From: Lepus europaeus
Taxonomy: Eukaryota; Chordata; Mammalia; Lagomorpha; Leporidae
NCBI RefSeq assembly: GCF_033115175.1
Contig: NW_026909534.1
Coordinates: forward strand, 1,077,701-1,141,700
Direction: 5' to 3'
Length of the DNA: 64,000 nt
Positions 33,581-44,510 of this stretch are shown piece by piece. Under the pieces are notes generated by a model. The model saw only the letters and a program-made list of their open reading frames with translations, was not told where the DNA came from and made no database searches. Made by a program: the position numbers and the translations under genes. The stretch's first letter is position 1. Each line of letters begins with the position of its first letter.

Positions 33581-33819
33581 GGATGTGAGGGCGATCTGGC
33601 TGCAACATCTGTCACCCCATTGATCGCCAGGGTTGATTCGGCTGATCTGGCTGGCTAGGCGGGTGTCCCCTTCCTCCCTCACCGCTCCATGTGCGTCCCT
33701 CCCGAAGCTGCGCGCTCGGTCGAAGAGGACGACCTTCCCCGCTAGAGGAGGACTGGTCTTCGGTCAAGGGTATACGAGTAGCTGCGCTCCCCTGCTAGAA
33801 CCTCCAAACAAGCTCTCAA
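33581..33819 (+). pseudogene. RN7SK: 7SK RNA retropseudogene, 3'-truncated and tailless
   Basis: It begins exactly at the 7SK 5' end (GGATGTGAGGGCGATCTGG) and matches 7SK for about 238 nt to CAAGCTCTCAA, then stops. The last ~90 nt and any poly-A tail are missing. A perfect 17-bp target duplication AAAGAACAATATCTCTG flanks it at 33564-33580 and 33818-33834. Small differences from 7SK (for example gcaaca for gcgaca and an altered cccgaatag) and the lack of a pol III terminator mark it as non-functional. It sits inside an L1 ORF2 relic, so it is younger than that L1. Confidence 0.93.
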
Positions 33820-34659
33820 AGAACAATATCTCTGATAAGCACAGATGCAAAAATTCTCAACAAATTACTAGCTAATAAAATCCAACGACAGATCATAAAG
33901 ATAATTTACCTGGACCAAGCAGAATGTACTCCTGGTATGCAGGGATGGTTCAGCATATGCAAATCAATAAATGTGATATGTGACACTAGCAAACTAAAGA
34001 ATAAAAACCACATGATGATCTCAATAGATGAAGAGAAAGTATTTGATAAAAAACAAGCTTTCATTATAAAAACCTTAAGCAAGTTGGGAATAGAAGGAAC
34101 ACTCCTTAACACAATCAAGGCAATATATGACAAATCTTCAACCAACATCATATTGAATGGGAAATCATGGAAGCATTTCCACTAAGATCTGAAACCAAAG
34201 TTTCTCTCCATCACTACTGCTGTTCAATACACTACTAACAGTTTTAGCCATGGCAAGAATGCAAGAAAAAGGAAAACAAATTAGAAAGGATAAAGTCCAG
34301 TAATCTGTTTGCAGATGATATAATCCTAAATATTGGGAAACCAAAAGACTCCACCAAGAGATTACTGAAACTCATAAGAAAGCTTGGTAAAGTTGTAAGA
34401 TATAAAATCAACACACAAAAATCAATAGCCATTATACACACAAAAATGCTATGGCTGGAAAATAACTTATCAGATCAGTGCCATTCATGATAACCATAAA
34501 ATTTTTTATGGTTGGAATAAATTTAGTCAAGGGTGTGAAAGATCTTTACAAGAAAAATTACAAGACATTAAAGAAATAGAAGAAAACACACAAAAAATAA
34601 AAATCTTCCATGTCATAAATTGGAAGAACTAATATCAAAATTTCCATACTGCCAAAAGA

Positions 34660-34987
34660 AATTATTTTTAATTTTACTTTTATAATCATTTACTTGAGGG
34701 GCAGTTATAGAGAGAGGGAGAGACAGAAAGTGATGCCTTCTAACTATTGGTTAATTCTCCAAATGCTGTAATGGCTGGTGCTGGGCTAATCTGAACCCAG
34801 GAGCTAGAAGCTTCCTCCTCATCTCCCATATGGATACAGGGGACCAAGCACTTGGGACATCTTCTACTGCCTTCCCAGGCCATGAGCAGAGAGCTGGATC
34901 AGAGGAGCAGCTGGGACCCAAACTGGCATCCATGTGATGCCAATGCCACAGACAGAGGCTCAACCTACTATTCCACAGTGCCAGCCC
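34660..34987 (-). mobile_element. CSINE inside the L1 ORF2 relic
   Basis: From atttacttgaggggcagttatag to ttccacagtgccagccc. Confidence 0.88.
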
Positions 34988-35878
34988 CCCAAAAGCAATT
35001 TACAGATTCAATGTGATCTCAATCAAAATACCAACAACATTCTTCTCAGAGTTAGGAAAAAGATGATGTCAAAATTGGTATGAAATGCAAGGCAATCTTA
35101 ACAAAAGCATAGCTGGAGGCATCACAATTCCAGAATTCAAGATCTTCTATAGGGCAGTTATAATCAAAAGAGCTTGTTATTGGCATTCCAAAAGACATGT
35201 AGACCTATGAAACAGGAATAGAACCTCTGAAAATTAATCCACACATCTAAAACCAATTAGTTTGTGAGAAACAAATTTAAAGCAATTCTGGAGAAAGGAC
35301 AATCTCTTCAAAAATGGTGCTGGAAAAATTTGTTCTTCACAGTGTAGAGATCCCCACATTGCAACTTGTACAAAAATTAGCTGTAATTAGATCAAATATC
35401 TAAATCTATGTGATACCATTAGATTACTAGGGGAAAATATCAGGGAAACTCTGCAAGACATTGTCATAGGCAAATTTTGGAAAAAGACCCCCTGAAGCAC
35501 AGGCAATAAAAGGAAAAATAGTCAAAGGAGATTATATCAAGCTAAGAAGCTTCTGAACTGCAACAAAGGAAGCAACTGACAGAATGGAAGCAAACATTCG
35601 CAAACTATTAGTAAAAATATCCAAAATCTCTAATGAGCTCAACAAATTCAACAACAAAACAAACAATCCAGTTCAAGAAATGGGCAACAGCCATTTTTCC
35701 TGTTATATTAACAGGCAGTTTTAACAAGCATTTTTCCAAGGAAGAAATTCAAATGGCCAACAGACACATGAAAAAAATGTTCAGGATCACTAGCCATCAG
35801 GGAAATGCTAACAGAAACCACAATAAGATTTCTCCTCACCCCAGTTAGTATGGCTATCATACAGAAACCAAAAATCAT

Positions 35879-36136
35879 TTGGGGGCAGGCACTGTGGCTT
35901 AGTGGGTTAAGCTACTGCCTACAGTACTGGCATCCCATATGAGTACTGGTTTGAGTCCTGGCTGCTCCACTTTGATCCAGCTTTCTGCTAATGAACCTGA
36001 GAAAGCAGTGGAGGATGGCTCTCATGCTTGGACCCCTGTACCCATGTGGCAGACCTGGATGAAGTTCCTGGCTCCTGGCTTCAATCTAGCCCTGCCTTGG
36101 CCATTGTGATCATTTGGGGAGTGAACCAGCAGAGAT

Positions 36137-36184
<48 letters not shown>

Positions 36185-36220
36185 ATCTGCAATTCAAATA
36201 CATAAATAAATCTTCTTTTT
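35879..36220 (+). mobile_element. CSINE with (CT)n
   Basis: Complete; a CT run at 36139-36180 is followed by aatacataaataaatc. Confidence 0.92.
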
Positions 36221-36446
36221 TAAATCACAGAGTATATTATTGAACAATTTTAAATGTTGTATGAGTAGACTTCTATAACCACTGAATTATTTTTACAATA
36301 GTCAGTCTGGTTTTAACTTTTTCTGTGAATGTAAGAATGTAATATGTACTTGAAAAAAGTATAGGCTTGAGAAAGTGGTGATATGCTAGAGTGGAGATGG
36401 CTGAGCTTGCTCCACTGCCCCCACTCTCCCCACAGTTTAAGAACAT

Positions 36447-36762
36447 ACAGTGCCGCGGCTCACTAGGCTAATCCTCTGCCTGCAGCTCTGGCACCCTGGG
36501 TTCTGTCCCAGTTGCTCCTCTTCCAGTCCAGCTTTCTGCTGTGGCCCGGGAAGGCAGTGAAGGATGGCCCAAGTGCTTGGGCCCTGCACCCGCATGGGAG
36601 AGCAGGAGGAAGCACCTAGCTCCTGGTTTGGATTGGCACAGTGCCAGCTGTAGCAGCCATTTAGGGGATGAACCAACAGAAGGAAGACCTTTCTCTCTGT
36701 CTCTCTCTCACTGTCTATAACTCTACTTGTCAAAATTAAAAAAAGTAAAAAAAAAAAAAATA
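36447..36762 (+). mobile_element. CSINE inside the VTA1 pseudogene
   Basis: It splits the VTA1 reading between FKNIQ and QHHL; ATACAG repeats at both ends. Confidence 0.9.
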
Positions 36763-37008
36763 CAGCATCACCTGATGGCTCAGGAGCATGACAAGTAGGG
36801 CCCTGTGGTGGCCTATTACTGAATAGTTGCTCAAGAATTGATCTGAGGGGTGGGTGTTGGCAGCCATTGTTGATCATTATGTATTTCACCAAGGGTGTCA
36901 TTTATATGCCATGCAAACTAGAATGAATATTGATAATAAAACTCCTGAGTGTCATAAATTTTTATCAAAATTAACGGGTCAGTTAGGAGCTCTTAAGAAA
37001 CAGTTGGG

Positions 37009-37338
37009 GGGCTGGCACTGTTGTGCAGCAAGTTAAAGCCCTGGCCTACAGTGCTGGCATCCCATATGTGCTCCAGTTCAAGTCCCAGCTGCTCCACTTC
37101 TGACTCAGCTCTCTGCTCTGGCCTGGGAAAGAAGCAGAAAAATGGCCCAAGTCCTTGGGCCCCTGCACACATGTGGAAGACCTGGAAGAATCTCCTGGCT
37201 CCTGGCTTCAGATCAGCACAGCTCTGGCCATTGCAGCCATTTGGGGAGTGAACTAGAGGATGGCAGAGGCCAACTCTCCTTCCATCTCTCTGCCTTTCTA
37301 TAGCTGCCTTTCAAATAAATAAATAAATCTTAACAATA
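37009..37338 (+). mobile_element. CSINE inside the VTA1 pseudogene, carrying a solo LTR
   Basis: AAGAAACAGTTGGG before the element and again at 37958-37971 is its target duplication; the LTR sits in its A-rich tail. Confidence 0.92.
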
Positions 37339-37343
37339 ACAAC

Positions 37344-37949
37344 TGTTAGACCAGACTTGGATGGGACACAATTATCCCAATGAGAGACTTCAATGATGCA
37401 AAAGCAAAGAGGTTTATTGTTCTAACTCAAGCTAGGGTCCACTCCTCCAATCATCACAGTGTTCTTCTGATGAGGATCCATCCCATTTCCTTTGTGGGGT
37501 TTATACAGGGTTTTCAGAGACATTCTATACATTATAGCACCATTCAGCAAATCATCTCATTCTGTGAGAATGTAAAGAACATCTCTTAAAATTGATTAGT
37601 AAATCCAGTGTTGGGAATAGACTAGTAAAGGTGGTTGGATGGCTTTGGGGTTGATGCTTTTTAAAATGATTGGCTAAAGCATAGGGCCTGAGCTGCTAGG
37701 GTGTACGTGCCAAACTGCAGGGATTTGGAATGTTATCAATCACCTTAACTGCCTGAAAAGACACCTGGATAGCAGGTATTTCCCTGCTATCTGCTGAATG
37801 GCTGTTGCTAGGGGAGTTTATCAGGGGAGTTTATTTTTCTTCTTTCAGGAGTTTTTGCCTTAGGGTTCAGGGTCTGGTCAGTCCTGAATTACAAGATGGA
37901 GGCCTAGTCTAAAAGAGCTGTGCCTTGATCCAGGCTCAGGTTCTTCACA
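37344..37949 (-). mobile_element. Solo LTR (ERV1-like) inside a SINE tail
   Basis: This 606-bp segment reads TGTGAAG...GTCTAACA on the minus strand and is flanked by a perfect 5-bp duplication ACAAC (37339-37343, 37950-37954). The minus strand has a TATA box (CTGTATAAACC, near 37500) and AATAAA near 37413 at LTR-like spacing. No internal retroviral sequence remains, so it is a solo LTR left by recombination. Class assignment is tentative. Confidence 0.8.
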
Positions 37950-38670
37950 ACAACAAAAAGAAACAGTTGGGTGATAATGAAGCTATTACCCAAGGAGCAG
38001 TTGGTTCTGCTCATTTGGGGAATTATTCTTGGAAAATGTTTATATATGCAGACAGTGAACATTGTGCTGGGCTATTTCACAAAAAACATGATCAAGTTCT
38101 TCTATACTGCAAGTCTTTTAATAGATGTCATAACCGTGTTTAACATAACACTGATGAAAATGTGAAACACAGAAAGTATGCAAGGTGGAAGGCAACATAT
38201 ATCCATAATTGCTTAAAGAATGAGGAGACTCCTCAAGCAGGCTCTATTGCAATTGAGGAAGATATTGATGGTGAAGAAAATGAAGATGCTGTAGTAGCAT
38301 CTCTGCCCACTCAACACACCTCAGCCATCATCATCTTCAGCAGTTGACCCAGGCAGCATGCCATCAGATAGCTATAGTTGAATACAGATTCCTCTGGGTG
38401 CACATGCCCTAGCCTACACACCAGCAAAAGTGCCCATAGCATGGGTGTAACAAGGAATACTATGCAACCTACTCTAAAGAGTAGTCCAGCCATTGATCCT
38501 GCACTTTCAGTACAGTTTCCCAAGGAGATACCCACCTCACCCCTGAGGACTTTGTGAGAGCTCAGAAATACTGCAAATATGCTGCCAGTGCTTTGCAATA
38601 TGAAGCTGTAAGCACTGCCATTCAGAATCTACAGAAAGACCTCAAGTTACTGATGATCAACAGAGAATGA

Positions 38671-39707
38671 AGCCTTTGTACAACAGATCCACGTATCTTT
38701 GGCATAAAGAATTAACTCCATTACTCTGTCTTCAGTCTATCAAGAGTACAGTTTCAAGAAAGACCTCAGTTGAATTCAATATGACAATAAAATCTGTGTG
38801 TATAAGATTCCTTTTGAAGCATTCATCAGTAGCCTCAACCAGTTTTTATTATCCATTAAATGGCTCCAATAATTTATGGTACATAGGACTGATGTTGGCA
38901 AGATCCTAAAAACACCCTTTGAACCCTGCTTCAGCAAATGAAAACACAGAAAATATATATTGGAAATAAGCTTTATTAATTTACATACATGAAGAGAAAT
39001 TTTTTAAAAGCCATAATATTTGGACAAAGAGATCATATTACTTTGCTGTAAAATTCTAAATCTAATAAAAGATTCCAGAATTGTCTAGATGAGAGATTAC
39101 CTTATTGTTTTCCTTAAGACTTATAAAACAAATACAAATGTCCTAAAGTGTTAGATTAACATGAAAAACTTATGTTCAAAACACAATTTTTATTCATTAG
39201 AGTTTAAAGTTGACAGAAGGAAAAATCATTCAGTAAAGGGGTAGAAATGCTTTCAAAGTTAATATTAATAATGTTGGTTTCCCAAATGCTTTTTTCTGAA
39301 TTTGCTGTGTTAAAAAAATAAATACAAAGATTCTTTTTAAAGAAAACTTAAAAAAAATAGGCTTGTATTGAACAAGATGTATCTAAACTTCATAAAATGC
39401 TGTTATTTTAACTTAAAACATACATAAGCATATGTTTTAAACATAAATAATTGATTATAAAAGCTTGTGTTTCTACTCAAATACACCTATGAAATGAAAT
39501 TACAATTTATCCACAAAATAATTTAGAATTTCCTAACAGTATCTAACTTAAATGATGAAGTAAAACATACTAAAACATCTTTTGTTTGTATGAATTTAAT
39601 ACAGCACCTTAAATTAGCATTTTGCATGCTAAAGTTTTAAAAAGTTTTGAAAGGAGATAAACTCCATGAGGTTGGTAGATTTTCTGTTCTAAATTCTTCA
39701 TGTACTT
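38671..39707. other. Probable VTA1 3' UTR-derived DNA, then AT-rich DNA
   Basis: It follows the VTA1 stop without a break. How far the retrocopy extends is not visible; no target duplication or poly-A was fixed. Confidence 0.4.
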
Positions 39708-40035
39708 GGGGCTGGTGCTGCGGTGCAGAGGTTAATCCTCTGCTGTGGTGCCGGCATCCCGTATGGGTGCCGGTTCTAGTCCTGGCTGCCCCTCTTCCAG
39801 TCCAGTTCTCTGCTATGGCCTAGAACAGCAGTGGAAGATGGCCCAAGTGCTTGGGCCCCTGCACCTTCATGGGAGACCAGGAAGAAGCAGTTGGCTCCTG
39901 GCTTTAGATGGGTGCAGCTCTGGCCATTGCAGCCATCTGGAGAGTGAACCAATGGAAGGAAGACCTTTCTCTCTGTCTCTCCCTCTCTGTCTGTAATTCT
40001 ACCTCTCAAATAAATAAATAAAATCTTAAAAAATA
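39708..40035 (+). mobile_element. CSINE
   Basis: ggggctggtgctgcggtgc to aaataaataaataaaatc. Confidence 0.92.
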
Positions 40036-40043
40036 TATTCTCT

Positions 40044-40375
40044 CTCTTTTTTTTTGACAGGCAGAGTGGACAGTGAGAGAGAGAGACAGAGAGAAAGGTC
40101 TTCCTTTTCTGTTGGTTCACCCCCACAATGGCCACTGCAGCTGGCATGCTATGTTCGGCGCACCATGCTGCCAGGTGCCCCCTCCCAGTCTCCCATGTGG
40201 GTGCAGGGCCCAAGAACCTGGGCCATCCTCCACTGCACTCCCGGGCCACAGCAGAGAGCTGGACTGAAAGAGGAGCAACTGGGACAGAATTCAGTGCCCT
40301 GACTGGGACTATAACCCTGTGTGCCGGTGCTGCAGGCAGAGGATTAGCCTATTGAGCATGGCGCCATCTCAAAAA
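40044..40375 (-). mobile_element. CSINE
   Basis: Poly-T, gacaggcagagtggacag, ending gagcatggcgcc; tail-to-tail with the preceding SINE. Confidence 0.9.
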
Positions 40376-40953
40376 TTATATTCTTGATATTACTCATATT
40401 AATTACAACCTCTTATTTTAGAAAAATGAAGGTTAATGGTTTATGACTTCTGCTAGTCCGTGATTGTTACAAAGTAAAACTTCTAGTCAAGGTATGAATT
40501 TGTAAATTCCTTATCTGCAATCAACTTATGGTAATAAAAATTGTGGTACTAAGTTAATAGTCTTTAAATAAATACAAATTAGGAGAATATTTAGCAACTT
40601 AAAAACATCTGGCTATCAAAATTATTCAGATGCAGACAAGGTAAGATTCCTTGTGGGGTAACCACATGCTGAGTTTCTGGTTTCTTATTTACATGTCTCA
40701 CTGTCACAGGCTGAACAGCAACAGAACACAGTATGAGAATGATGAGCACTCCTCTAATTCTAGAGACAAGTGCCCTGTCAGGACTTCATTGGCCTAACTG
40801 TAGATGTTAACAATACAAGTCCTTTTAAGAAACTAGTCATAGAAAATAATCAAAGAACAAAAGAGAACTCCAAAAGAAATCAGACATCATCTCATAAATA
40901 TATGAAGAGTAAAAGACTCAGGAATAAATGTCTCTGTTCTCAAGAGAATTGTG
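40376..40953. other. Apparently unique DNA
   Basis: Nothing recognised. Confidence 0.5.
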
Positions 40954-41278
40954 GGGCCGGCGCCATGGTGCAGTGGGTTAATCCTCCACCTCCAGCACCG
41001 GCATCCCATATGGGCACCAGTTCTAGTTCCAGCTGCTCCTCTTTCAATCCAGCTCTCTGCTATGGCCTGGGAAAGCAGTAGAAGATGGCCCAAGTGCTTG
41101 AACCTCTGCACCCATGGGAGACTGGGAAGAAGCACCTGGCTCCTGGCTTTGGATAGAGCAGCTCTGGCTCTTCAGCCATTTGGGGAGTGAACCAATGGAT
41201 GGAAGACATTTCTCTGTCTCTACCTCTCACTGTCAGAAACTTTGCCTCTCAAATAAATAAATAAAATCTTTCAAAAAG
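40954..41278 (+). mobile_element. CSINE
   Basis: ggggccggcgccatggtgc to aaataaataaataaaatc; close to the family consensus. Confidence 0.93.
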
Positions 41279-43182
41279 TCTGTTAAAGTGAATTGCAACC
41301 ACTATTGTATGTTTTCTTTTGCAACTTCAAGTGGACATAAAATAAAATAAAATGAGTCATGGTTTCATAAAGACTGAAGCTTATCATAGACAATTGGTAC
41401 CAAAGACTAGCTTCTTTCATAGTCTCTCTTTATAAATAATTAATAAACCAATTATTTTCTTCCTACTCTGCAAAGCCAATTAATTGATTTCAAATTTAGA
41501 ATTTTCCAATCACCCAGAAATGCACAATGTTAATGCTTTTGGAGCTTTATAAGAGCATAAAATAGCAATTTTTAATTCTTGCACTTTTTAACACTAGAGA
41601 GTTCTAAGACATTAAATGGTATTTTTCTTTCTAACCCATGTAAGACTAACAATGTGCAGAAAAAATTGAGGATTTTCATTATGCGGAAAAATTATTGTGC
41701 TTTGCCTAGAATCATACTTCAACTTTGGTTATTTTTCCTCTCCACTGAGCCAGGAAGAAGAGAGTCCTGTGAAACTAATAAAATGCCCCTGGTGTTCTTA
41801 AATGATTACTTTTTGGACAGGAATTTCCAAGAAACAACACCACAGTCGTAGTGAACTTTTTCTGTGGTTGGAATCTTCTCTTTGCTTTCAGGAGACCAAG
41901 AGAAGCCACCTGGAGATCTCAGGGGAAGGCCACATGGGAATGGAGAGACATGCGTCTCCTCTGGAAGCAGTTGTGTCTGTGAAATTTTTTGCTCATGACA
42001 AATTTGACAGGTCTCTATCCATTGATAAAGAAAAGACTCTTCATAAAAATTAGTAATGCAGAAAAAAATCATTGAAATTTCATTTTTTTCTGCCACAGGC
42101 AAGTGGAACAACATCTCTCACAGTAAAACAGACTGTAAAGAGTCTATCCAATATCTCTGGCTCTCCTCACATCCTAAGGACAGACCTCGGAGAACTTCCA
42201 GCTGCCTCTTCCAGAAAGGTAAATCAATAATAAATTGTTAATAAAAAGAAAAAGGAGGTAACTTTTTTCTGTATTTCTGGATAGGATTCCTGTCATTGAA
42301 TCAATATCATGATTTTTATTCATTTTTCCTTCTTTGGAATTGGGGTAGGAGTAGGCAAAAACATGCATGAAAGAAGGGGGAAAAAGCTTAAAGTACCAGA
42401 TTGTAAAGTAGGAACAAATGGACAGGAAGGCTGGAGATGAAGGGGTAAAGACTAGGTTAGGGAAAAAAGCCAGCTTATTAAATCCTTAAAAAGAGAAAGG
42501 AAGAAAGGAGGAAGAAATAGAGAAGTATGGTTATGTTCTTCTGGAATTACATTCTTATGCAATCTGTTCTCTTTGTATTAATAAAAATAAAAATGTTTAA
42601 CAATTGAAAATTTATTCCTTTATTGAATCACTACTGCCTCATTCCAACACTCTATAAAAACAGAATCCAAAGGCAGGCATAGGTTGCAGGGTGGGGCACA
42701 GTGCAAGTGGCAGTGACAGCCCTATTTATCTAATATCAAATTCTGCACCCCAACTTCTAATCCAGCAAAGTGCTACACATCACCCAAAATCAATTTCAGA
42801 AAATAAACCACTTAGGGCAAAAGCTCAGAGAAAATCAATGAATTCATTATTCTTTGCCTGTGAAGTACTCATAAAAATTAGCATGCTGCTAAATAAAGTG
42901 AGATGATGGCCAAGCTATGCATAAAGAACACAGGGCTGCAAAGTCAGCAGGCAGTTTGGTGTTTTATGAGCACCCAAAGTGAACTGCAGATGATGGAAGG
43001 GGATGCATTACAGAATGGGAGCTGAGTAGGCAGCCCAGCCAGCAGTGATCAACAAACCTTTAACCTGAGATTGATGAGTATTTGTGAAGTGTACAAATGA
43101 GTTCTACCTGTAGCAACAGTAATTACTTTTTCCTTAGGACACAAGGAAAAAGTAATTTTTTCCCAATTTTTATCTGTTTTTC
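41279..43182. other. About 1.9 kb, mostly unrecognised
   Basis: Only the exon-like segment at 42099-42218 stands out. No SINE or L1 is seen. Confidence 0.45.
42099..42218 (+). other. Exon-like segment of unknown gene
   Basis: A 120-bp stretch between a strong acceptor (tttttttctgccacag) and a donor (AAAG|gtaaat) is open through 40 codons in one frame (starts ASGTTSLTVKQTVKSL). I recognise no family and find no partner exon. It may be a chance coincidence or part of an unrecognised transcript. Confidence 0.25.
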
Positions 43183-43400
43183 ATTTTATTTGAAAGGCAG
43201 GGGGAGATGGAGGGGGGAGAGATTTCTTCCATTTTCTGGTACACACCCAAATGCTCACAACAGCAGGCAATGTTCAGCCTGAAGCAAGGATCCTGGAACT
43301 CCATGCAGCCCTGGGTGAGTTCAGTTAATTCTGAGGACACACAGTCTTCAGTGACACCTGTCTTTATAAAGACACATCTCAATACAAAATAAAACTCCCT
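43183..43400 (-). mobile_element. Diverged CSINE fragment
   Basis: Starts ttttatttgaaaggcagggggag and includes ttcttccattttctggtacac; the head half is degraded. Confidence 0.6.
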
Positions 43401-44493
43401 ACTCAGGACTTTGGTGATCCAAGAGGAAACTTTCAAATATTTTGCAGATGAATGCAAAACAGAAATCTGGAGACTTCTGTGAGCCAACAAGTTCCCTGCC
43501 TACCTGAGAATCAGCCTGGTCACCAGGGAGATAAAGGGAAGAGGACCAAACAAACCACTTGAGACCTGTGCCCAGAGTCTTACCTCTTGAGTGAGCATAA
43601 AGGCAGCCCAGTCATTGGGCACTGGCAGTTTTGGACCACCTTAATCCTAAAGTGAGTACACAAACTAGTCAATTCCAATTTGGGCTGAGTTATCAGACTG
43701 GAAGTCTGGACAAAGATTGTCACCCATTAAGGAATCTGGACACAGGAATGGCCAAAAAAGAACCATCAGGAGATGCGCACAATAGGAGTCAGAGTACTAA
43801 GTGGGTAATAAATGCACAGATCCTAGACCAAGGCAACAGGCAATGCCAACCTTCTCTTTTGTTACAAAATTTTCTTACTTTATCTTAAAGGCCTTGAGAA
43901 ACAGATCTGCAGACATCTCATGTGTAAGACAAACATGCATCATTGATAATTGGCCTATAAATATTAGCATTCTTGTCCTGATCAATGAGCCTCAAGAACT
44001 AGCTCAGGGAGGGGCAATTAAAGGGAATCACTTCAGTCTCATTACTAGGGGAGTACACATCCTCCATGAACTGCTTCTTACAAAACATTTCTCCAATTTT
44101 CCAGGAGAAATACATCAAATCTGAAGAGGCTACTTTTTTTTTTTTTATTTGATAGAGCCCAATACCTGTCTTGGGAATCACCTGTGATGTGAAGTAGATG
44201 GATAAGAAAGCCAATTGGAATCATCTACTAGAAGATGAGATACTTTACCCAAATCACTATATTTCACTCTACAGAAAAATGCAAACTGAATCACAAAGAA
44301 CTCCAGTCGATCAATCCCCTTGTTTAAGCAAAGTGCATATTTGCATTACTCCAGATATGCAGGCTGCTTTTTCTGTTGTACCTTCATGTGGACTATCTGC
44401 ATAGGGATACAGAGTGAGGGGGAGGCTGCAGTAGTAAAAATGGTCAATGTTTCAATTATGAAACTGATTTTTAATTATCTCAAATTCAGTCAT
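43401..44493. other. Pre-insertion DNA left of the chimeric elements
   Basis: No gene or repeat recognised. It ends at the 17-bp target site. Confidence 0.45.
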
Positions 44494-44510
44494 AAAAATT
44501 CTGCTCTAAG

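Larger units (their letters stand above)
33243..35878 (+). mobile_element. L1 ORF2 relic (reverse transcriptase region onward)
   Basis: The degenerate L1 ORF2 shows RT blocks: [11 protein letters not shown] near 34023, FADDIILN at the catalytic site near 34310, and then the 3' ORF2 region to about 35878. It is split by the 7SK insertion (33581-33834) and by a minus SINE (34660-34987). Many stops and frameshifts are present. The 3' end of the element is missing after the plus SINE at 35879. Confidence 0.8.
36397..38670 (+). pseudogene. VTA1: Processed VTA1 pseudogene with nested insertions
   Basis: This is an intronless copy of VTA1 (LIP5), the activator of the ESCRT ATPase VPS4. Recognisable blocks in order are the start MAELAPLPPLPAQFK (36397), QHHL..AQEHDK..PVVAYY (36762-36830), LYAMQTRMNIDNKTPE (~36905), GDNEAIT (37970), KHRKYARWKATYIHNCLKN (38162) and the C-terminal repeat to a TGA at 38668. 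Breaks are a SINE at ~36447-36762, a ~75-bp foreign stretch at ~36834-36908, a SINE plus solo LTR at 37009-37954, and several frameshifts and stops. The absence of introns shows retrocopying; it cannot make VTA1. 3' UTR-derived DNA probably continues beyond 38670. Confidence 0.88.

Noticed and set aside
33581..33819. Functional 7SK gene
   Set aside because: The 3' quarter is missing, there is no pol III terminator, and target duplications show retroposition.
37344..37949. Right end of a full provirus
   Set aside because: Both flanks carry the same 5-bp duplication with no internal retroviral DNA, so it is a solo LTR.
38311..38598. 95-codon minus frame
   Set aside because: It is antisense to the VTA1 pseudogene.
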